Shown here: piece after piece, positions 57,509 through 64,000 of the stretch
Layout of the letters: each line of letters starts with the position of its first letter
How positions within the stretch are numbered: the first letter of the stretch is position 1
Source of the DNA: Metellina segmentata
Lineage: Eukaryota; Arthropoda; Arachnida; Araneae; Tetragnathidae
Length of the DNA stretch: 64,000 nucleotides
Assembly: GCA_947359465.1 (NCBI GenBank)
Contig: OX375873.1
Location: 74,402,278 to 74,466,277, forward strand
Direction of reading: 5' to 3'
Position numbers and translations under genes: made by a program
Notes under the pieces: generated by a model
Told to the model about the DNA's origin: nothing
Database searches by the model: none
What the model saw: the letters and a program-made list of their open reading frames with translations, nothing else

Positions 57509-58434
57509 ATGGAACATTCGAAAATAGTTAAAAAGAAGAATTACAAACATTGTATTGTTCCGTTTGTGTCATAATTCAACAATTAAAACACCAAAAAAGT
57601 ATTTTTTGTTGTACCAAAATATGAACACGTTCGTAGAAGATGGTGCAGCGTTATGAAAAGAGATGAAAAGATAAAAAAAAAGCTGTCTTCTACTTCTTGC
57701 TTACATTGCTGTGAAGATCATTTTTCGGCAAGTTTAAAATACCAAAAATTATTTTTATTTTTAATTGTTTTTAAATAAGAATTGTGTGATTTAATCTTGT
57801 GGATAACTACTAGTGTTTTTGCTAAAACGAAAACATTATTTCTGTATCAAGTCGCTCATAATGCAGAATTTCGTGTTTCATGAAAAATAATATAATAAAT
57901 AAATATAGGAATACTATATATTTATAAATCAAAACTGGTTAAAAAAAATATAGACAGAGCTAACATCAATAAACATTGAATTATTATAGTCAAGATAATT
58001 AATTTTCAGTTATTCATACACTTGGTAAAACTGTGTCATTTTCTTCTTTAAACTGAATGATAAGTATTATGGAATAAGTGTCGTTAGAGAATTAAGATTT
58101 ATAATTAAAAAATAATTCTTTTGAATTTGAAATTTAAAACTAAATTGTTTTACATTACATAAATGTATTTAAATATAATTATTTTAAAAGTAAGAAGTTA
58201 CAATAAACGTAAAATTAATTTATTAAAAAAAAAGCTTTGTACAAATATTTCTATAAAAAATAAGAAATTGAAGTTAAAAACTAGTGTTAACAAATTTTGA
58301 TAAATAATGCTACAAGTGAAAATTTGTAATTTATATATTACTTTATTTTATAGTTGGAGAATGACATGGAAAACTACTGGGAGTATCGTTCTCTTGCAGT
58401 ACAAAGCAATATAGCTTTCACCTCATTTGTTTAA
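57509..58434 (+). pseudogene. THAP-domain gene, two exons, damaged frame
   Basis: Exon 1 (57509-57727) encodes a THAP zinc-dependent DNA-binding domain: an early Cys (KHCIVPF), a proline-lysine stretch, VFFVVPKYEHVRRRW, then CLHCCEDHFS. The second Cys (FCH) is only readable after an extra base near 57560 and phase is regained near 57598, so a local +1/-1 pair with a TAA between breaks the frame. Exon 2 (58354-58434) reads LENDMENYWEYRSL, which continues the typical CEDHF..L..DMENY sequence of arthropod THAP proteins, and stops at TAA. The intron between would use a GC donor (TCG|GCAAGT) and the acceptor TTTTATAG. Either a pseudogene, or a real gene with a sequencing error. Confidence 0.65.
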
Positions 58435-58568
58435 CATTAAAACTAATATTTTTAAACAATTACGAAATTTGTTTGAATTTGCATAATTTTATTAAACTAC
58501 AAGGCTTTAAATTCTTGCAATTTCAATCAAATTATCACACTACCTTCTTCAAGGTTTAAAATGTTGGA

Positions 58569-59184
58569 CTACCAAATGTTGTGTTCAATATTTAATGCAG
58601 TTGCAATTCTCGCAACAAGTTTCTCTACACATGTTATTTTTGGATCATCCTTTAGTACATTACGTTTTACCGCTTAAATATATTAAAAAAATTATTTTTC
58701 ATTAACTAACAAAAATAATTTTACTAAAAAATTAACGTAGAAAATTAATTTTAAGTTAGCTTTCAAAATTCACTACATTGATACCCCTACAATTTTAATC
58801 TACTTTGAAATTATTTTCCTAATATAAAGCTCTTATTTGATATACTATTCTAATTATCTATATAAAAAAATCTATTTCAGGATGAATTGTGTTACTTATT
58901 AAGGAAAAGAAAACAACTATTAATATTCTATTTTCTTAAGTACAACTTTTGGGATAAATAGCACTACTCTTTAAAAGCAATATAAAAATAAATTTTTTTT
59001 AAAATAAATATGTTGTACAAAATATTATCTTACTCTTCGCTTTTACGCCTTTTATTTCTACTCCCATAAAATTTGGATGGTTTCCCAGAAAATTAAACAT
59101 GGATATACCATCCAATTTAGGTAGATTATCCGACTGGCCTTTTACAAAGCTTTGTTCTACAGTCGTCATTTTTAAAGAAGAAAT
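58569..59184 (-). CDS. Unrecognised small gene, two exons, 79 residues, convergent with the THAP frame
   Basis: On the minus strand, an acceptor TATACAG precedes an exon from 59184. The first ATG is at 59169 and reads MTTVEQSFVKGQSDNLPKLD then a FNFLGNHPNFMGVEIKGVK segment, up to donor AAGA|GTAAGA at 59034. The next exon (58672-58569, acceptor TATTTAAG) continues in phase through NVLKDDPKITCVEKLVARIA and ends at TAG. Splice phase agreement and charged, non-repetitive composition support coding. I do not recognise the family. The first exon has the flavour of multi-copy spider proteins of unknown function, but that is recollection rather than evidence. The stop codons of this frame and of the THAP frame are 135 bp apart. 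Confidence 0.5.
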
Positions 59185-59188
59185 CTGT

Positions 59189-59214
59189 ATAATAATAATA
59201 ATAATAATAATAAT
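59189..59214 (+). repeat. (AAT)n microsatellite
   Basis: About eight ATA/AAT units just upstream, on the minus strand, of the acceptor of the small minus-strand gene, where it serves as an unusual TTA-rich pyrimidine tract. Confidence 0.85.
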
Positions 59215-59337
59215 GTAAAGACTATAATTCAACACAATTATTTAAAAAATAAAATTAGCGTAAAATCAATGAAAACAACCTGAAATAACATGCAGCCGGC
59301 GAATGTAGCAAGAGATTTCATGTACTATGACGTCACA

Positions 59338-59346
59338 CCAAGCTCC
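59338..59346 (-). promoter_or_regulatory. TGACGTCA octamer upstream of the minus-strand frame
   Basis: The minus strand reads GTGACGTCATAGTACATGA, about 170 bp before the ATG at 59169. It matches the + strand motif at 57401-57420 at about 16 of 19 positions. A CACGTG E-box lies nearby at about 59362. Confidence 0.5.
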
Positions 59347-59399
59347 ACCCCGTTTTCAGTCACGTGACTTTTATGCGTTTTTTAGTCGCTTATAACGCT

Positions 59400-60015
59400 T
59401 AAATTAAAACTTTTTTGTAATTTTTAAAGTTGATTTTCGGATTGTTCATGATCGTATTTGTAAAAAGCACCATTTCAGGACGTTTTGTGACATAATGCAT
59501 ATTCCTTATTTGCTTCACTATGAATTGTGCTCTAAATAAAGGAAACTGGTTCGTTTATATTTTCCATGACTGTACATCGATTCAGAAATTTTTTCGATTA
59601 TTCAAAATTTTAGTCATTTCTTTTTTTAAAAAAAGGGTTAAAACTAGCGATTTTTATTCTTATTATAGTGAAGAAAACGGGGAAGAGAGAGGGAGAAAGC
59701 TAAATTTTCGAATCATTAAGATCTTTCTGAATTCATGTCTATAAAAATAGAGTACACATTTTACTGTTCATTAATGTTTCAAATATTAATTTGATAATAA
59801 TACTGTATGTAAAATTAACTTGAAAAAGATACTTTAAGTAGATTTATTTGTGTTCTTTGAAATTAACAATAATATTTTTAGCATGTGGGTAAATTATTTC
59901 TGATGATTATAAATAAAAATCTGGGAAGAGAATTCAACACTGGGTTCTCTCAATTTTGCATACTAAGTATTCAGAAATGGCAGTACCAAATGACATAAAA
60001 CTCGATATGATAGGG
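59400..60015. other. AT-rich stretch without a recognisable gene
   Basis: One 74-codon frame (59520-59744, +) has no recognisable domain or splice context. Confidence 0.45.
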
Positions 60016-60016
60016 G

Positions 60017-60140
60017 AAGGGTGGTTGAATTCACGTTGCAATGGAACAACACAATGGGTTATTGTCAACAATCAGGGATCAATCCGGAAGGAAAATTCCC
60101 AAGAACACGTTGTAATTTTGAGCTTCGGTTAGATGACGAG
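60017..60140 (-). repeat. SINE family A, 3' part
   Basis: The run GGTTATTGTCAACAATCAGG followed by GATCAATCCGGAAGG and GATGACGAGTTTGG is a diverged, reverse-oriented SINE tail and body. Confidence 0.65.
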
Positions 60141-60365
60141 TTTGGTTTTGAAAATAATGATGTTTGTGCACAGTTGAATACGGAAATGACCCTTAAGCAA
60201 ATTTTATATATTCAAATTGAAGAGCTTTGGGCAATAACAAGCCACTTTAAAATATTTCAAATAAACCATATTTTAAGTTATAAAAATTAGAAATTTTTAT
60301 TGGTTAATCCTCTATTCAAGAGATTATGATGTCTTTAACTTTCTTTTAATCATAAACTACCCTCT

Positions 60366-60480
60366 ATAACAAAAAAATCGACGCACCAAGAAGGAGTTGT
60401 CCGATTGCGATAAAAATTGGTGGATGTAAAAATATATATAGAAGAACAAACGATTAAAATTTAAGAATTTTTTTTTAAAA
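60366..60480 (+). repeat. Possible transposon end (diverged)
   Basis: CAAAAAAATCGACGCACCAA followed by GGAGTTGTCCGATTG looks like the terminal part of a Tc1/mariner-type element as seen in other arachnid DNA. No partner end was found, so the identification is weak. Confidence 0.3.
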
Positions 60481-61049
60481 TATGAAACGTATATTTTGTG
60501 ACTTAGCACTACATTTTCCCGAACTCTTCAATTTATAGAAGATGTTATCACCCTATTGAATGATAAAATTGCTCAACTTTCGAACGATGCACGAATAAAG
60601 GGAGGTGGTTAAGCCTTTAGTTCAGCGATGAACTGAGTGTATCAAAACGGCGAATGAATGGCTTATGAACTGCTTATTTCATACATCTAGAAGAAAATCT
60701 TCCTCTCTATGCTGTGGGAGGTTCAATGGATTGGTTTCACTCTCTGTGCTAGGAATCTTCGAATTGTAGGACGTGCAAATTCGATTAGTGTTACCCTATC
60801 CTGAGTGTTTTCTATCTTCTTTGTCAGTAAAAATTTTCTTAGGAGTATGTCCTTTTCTTGGCATTGTTTGTCTTATGTTTGGTGCAAATTGATCAAAAAT
60901 GGCTCTTACGCCAGAAAACTCAACCAACAAGTATGTATGCCAGCGGACGTATCGGGACAAAAAACTATTCAATATGCTTTCATAAAAGTTTTACTCGTAC
61001 ATTTATTATTTATAGTACCTTAGCGAATAAATTATTCAGAGTCATGCGA

Positions 61050-61860
61050 ATTAATTGTCGGTAGATGGGTTGAAGTAACACGAATAGACATTGTGCTTGG
61101 CGCAGCTTGGCCAATCATGGCCCTTTACACCACAAGTAAACCAACCAAACTAAAACCTCACTACGATTTTCAATTCAAACCACAAACCTTTTAGCAGATA
61201 AAAACAACATTATTTTTTCCGAAAGACTGAAATTTCCTCGATCACCGAAAAAGGGAAAAGTCATATTTTTCAGTTTATCAGCATCATAAAAGTACGTGGC
61301 ATGTTTGCTTTTCGGGGTAAAGGAATAGCGGAAGATTAATCGCGATGCCCGAGATTAGGTGCATAAGTTGAGATAACCGGGCCCGATACCCCAGCACATT
61401 ATGAATTAACGCGGAGCAGGCCTGACAATCAATTAACACGAGAAACATGTCATCCGAACCATTTTTAGGTTTCTATTTTCTGTCAAGATAGCCCAAAACG
61501 GAACACGCGAAACTATTAATCTGCGTCAAGTTAGGTCCTCTTTCTTCCCATGCACTTGACGTTATAATGAAGAAAAATTGGAGAGGGAGGTTTTATCCTC
61601 GGCCCAAACCTACTAGGCCTTCTTTTGTCGGTGGTTGTGGGGGGAGGATGATGAATAATGTTCTTGCATCGTATTACTGGGGGTGCAGAGACTGTGAGAA
61701 ATCACGAGGAGCTGACGTCGAGTGAACGAAAATGAGGGTGCATGCAATACTTCCACCGGTAAATAATGCGGTTTAAAAATCGCTCACTAATGAAAGAGCT
61801 TAATTAAAAATCATGTATACGTCTTCGATACTCCGACGTCTTCCATTTTGTTTTTTTGAT
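61050..61860. promoter_or_regulatory. Low-repeat, GC-richer non-coding stretch, possible regulatory module
   Basis: This 0.8-kb stretch stands out by higher GC content, absence of the window's repeats and many textbook-like sites: CAATCAATTAACAC (homeodomain type, near 61427), GCTGACGTCGAG (near 61711), ATAACCGGGCCC and GGCCTGACAA. No open frame of note. Regulatory role is inference only. Confidence 0.3.
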
Positions 61861-62204
61861 GGAACAAGAGCATAAGCAAAACAGTTAACATTATCATCCC
61901 AATTGAAAACGACTAGGCAAAATGTTTTAAGATATGCGTTTCTCAATTTTTTCAGACTAATATGTGGGACAATAATATTTCTAGACTGATGATGTCCACT
62001 AAGTCAATTTTCTTTGCAGAAAGGTTAGATTTCTTCTTGAGAAATATGACTTCTTGACATGAATTCGTCTTTAAAATCGGAACAGCACCTGTGGGAATTC
62101 TTAAAAAGACTTGCATTATAACTGTTTTGTCTTTTTAATTCAAAACTATAAGAAACATCCAGAGGATAAGTATAGCCTCTTGTAGACAAAGGTATTTTCT
62201 TTAA

Positions 62205-62440
62205 ATTAAGCTGACACTGGAGCAACACAACAGGCCTTTAGTGACGGTCCGGGGTCAAACTCGAAGGAAAAGATTCGATCTGAGGAAAACACCTCGTAAT
62301 TTTGTATCACGGTCAGATGACGAGGTCACACCTGAGCTGCCACCCCACTCTCCAAACTTCCACACCACGCTAACGTGAGGACATTTTACGCCCGACAGAT
62401 TTAACGTGCATCACACCTCACGTACACGATGGTTGGAGAG
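62205..62440 (-). repeat. SINE family A, long copy
   Basis: Contains GTGACGGTCCGGGGTCAAAC, TCAGATGACGAGGTCACACC and CACCACGCTAACGTGAGGAC, all body segments of the SINE in reverse orientation. The tRNA-like head is missing. Confidence 0.75.
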
Positions 62441-62699
62441 GTGCACTGAAGAAAATATGCGTTTGCTTTCAGGAGTAGCAATTAAGTTTTAGAGGACACA
62501 TATTCATGTGCCTATCTTGTGAGGAATTTATTGTATTGATTTTATGTATTGAAAACTTAGACTCTTCAATACAGGAAAAAAAAAAAGGATAATAATTTTA
62601 ACATCCTTATAGTGCTAATGCATTTTAGAAAAATGAAAATAAAATACCTAATACAAATTTTTTCCTTTGTTTTTCTGTGTTGAAATTAATTTCAGAGGG

Positions 62700-63100
62700 C
62701 TTATTGTGTCCAGCTAAATGCAGGGGCGATAGTGTTTTTGCTCCTAAATGCGATCTCTGTGCGTATTATGGACGTCACGTCACTTGCCTTGTATTGACGT
62801 AGAATACCGTCTTACCTTTCTCTACCAGGGTACCACGTTTAGTTTTTCAGTGTCAAATAAAAAAAGAGTAAGGACGACAAATTTAAAACTTTAAAAATAT
62901 AAAATAAACAAAAATCAACGATATCGCGTTTAAAAGAACATTAAATAAAGAAGGTTGTGAATGCTGATCGATCTTGCGCTGTCGTCATCGGCTGATGCAA
63001 TTGCAGTGCAAAGTTGAGTCACAAAAATACGCCCCCAACCCCCTTGCCGCTCAAATTAATTTATTCTATCTACGGTTTCCTTTGTGCCAACACGACGTTT
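62700..63100. promoter_or_regulatory. Second GC-richer non-coding stretch with CRE/AP-1-like sites
   Basis: Contains GGACGTCACGTCAC (62769-62782) and GTTGAGTCAC (near 63013), plus a CCCCCAACCCCC run. No gene seen. Only a hint of regulatory function. Confidence 0.25.
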
Positions 63101-63140
63101 GAGGTGCCATTTGTTTCGTCTCTTAGCGCTTTATTATTAA

Positions 63141-63893
63141 CTAGCCACTGCGTGGCTAGCCTGGCGTTGCTCGTTCCCGTGGTGTTGGTTTAGCGAAGCA
63201 AGCCAACACCACGTGCAACGCTGTGATGTAAGGTATTAATCTGGTGTATAAAATTTTCAGCAGATTTCAAATCCTTTAAAAGTATATTCAATTTAAAAAT
63301 TATTTATTTTCAGAAAATCATATTTTTAATCATCAATCTAAAGTGAAATTTTCCGCAGATTTCAAATCCGTTGAAATTTTTAATCTATCTTTAGCGATTC
63401 AGATTTTACGGAAAAAAAATTTAACAATCCCAGTCAATATGTTTTTTATTTCATTCTCACATTGGCGGAAATGGAATGGGGCAGGAAATGTAATATGTGA
63501 CTTTTTTTTTAACGCAAAGGGCAGAAGATGCAATATGTTCTTTTTTTTTTTGGGGGGGGGGGAAAGTTCACGTGACATCACTATCTCTTGTGAAAATATT
63601 AAAAAAGGTCACACGTGGGTAGAAAAAGTCCATTTTCGGGGGTTTCTTCTTTTATTCGGAAGAAAAGCGTTTGAAGAACCAGGTAGAGAATAAAACTATT
63701 AAATTCATTTAAAAATCTTCTAGATTGAATTTTAAAATTCGCCACGAATCAAAAATTTGCAAAAAATTTGGACTACCTGTGTGCCAAATCTCATTGCTGT
63801 AAGTACCATAGATCGTCAGGATTTTGCGGTCGCGAAACAAACAAACAAATAGACAGACAGACAAACAAACACTTCCTTTCATAACAATAGAGA
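63141..63893 (-). mobile_element. Helitron, 0.75 kb, minus strand
   Basis: On the minus strand it starts TCTCTATTGTTATGAAAGG after an A and ends with the hairpin AGCCACGCAGTGGCTAG before a T. A second palindrome GTGGTGTTGG...CCAACACCAC lies next to the 3' end. A (GTTT)n/(GTCT)n stretch follows the 5' end. No Rep/helicase coding. Confidence 0.75.
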
Positions 63894-63957
63894 TAATAGA
63901 AATAAAACTTAACTATTCACTATTTGTTTAGTAATTGGTAAGATAATTTTAATTAAC

Positions 63958-64000
63958 GTCTTATAAGAACAACACAACGAGATATTGATGACGGTCCGGG
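63958..64000 (-). repeat. SINE family A, cut by the window edge
   Basis: The last bases AACGAGATATTGATGACGGT and CCGGG are the tail end of a reverse-oriented SINE copy that continues beyond the window. Confidence 0.65.

Overview
This window is AT-rich eukaryotic DNA, most likely from a spider or another arachnid. The reasons are one conserved enzyme gene spread over about 27 kb of + strand with very long introns, many copies of a tRNA-type SINE whose body contains GACGGTCCGGGATCAATCC-like sequence, and a dense mixture of Helitron, Tc1, piggyBac, Mutator-like and Ty3-type elements. The taxonomic call is inference. I see no rRNA, functional tRNA, CRISPR or operon structure.

The one well-supported host gene is a FAD-dependent D-amino-acid/D-aspartate oxidase (16840-43445, +). 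I could place ten coding exons whose reading phases all agree. Joined, they give a 337-residue protein with an N-terminal GxGxxG dinucleotide fold, the DAO family signature near the C-terminus and a C-terminal SHL peroxisomal signal. A polyadenylation signal lies 30 bp after the stop. The nine introns are filled with transposable elements.

Layout. 1-5.0 kb: AT-rich DNA with no gene seen. 5.0-6.9 kb: hairpins and a shrunken piggyBac relic inside a pair of direct repeats. 8.8-10.7 kb: a 1.9-kb piggyBac-like element with TTAA target duplication. 11.9-12.6 kb: a 650-bp Helitron. 13.7-14.3 kb: a possible TTAA-flanked MITE. 16.8-43.5 kb: the oxidase gene. Its intron 1 holds a Tc1 element (19.4-23.3 kb) that was itself split by a Mutator-like element (20.4-23.1 kb) whose transposase frame is open except for two TGA codons. 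Other introns hold SINEs, a 161-bp repeat pair, two Helitrons, a broken foldback element, and a tandem array of palindrome-bounded 186-bp units. 44.0-54.4 kb: a nest of elements. A Ty3-type LTR element (44364-50400) sits inside an older repeat and has itself received two solo LTRs and a SINE-like insertion. A second copy of the older repeat carries a 1.1-kb Helitron. Tc1 relics lie between. 55.6-56.3 kb: a third copy of the 650-bp Helitron. 57.3-59.4 kb: a small convergent gene pair, a damaged THAP-domain gene on + and a 79-codon spliced frame on -, whose upstream regions share a GTGACGTCAT-containing motif. 61.0-63.1 kb: less repetitive, GC-richer DNA that may be regulatory. 63.1-63.9 kb: another Helitron.

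Most of the window is therefore transposable-element history wrapped around one peroxisomal enzyme gene. The convergent 57-59 kb pair, the palindromic array and the near-intact Mutator-like frame are the least ordinary parts.
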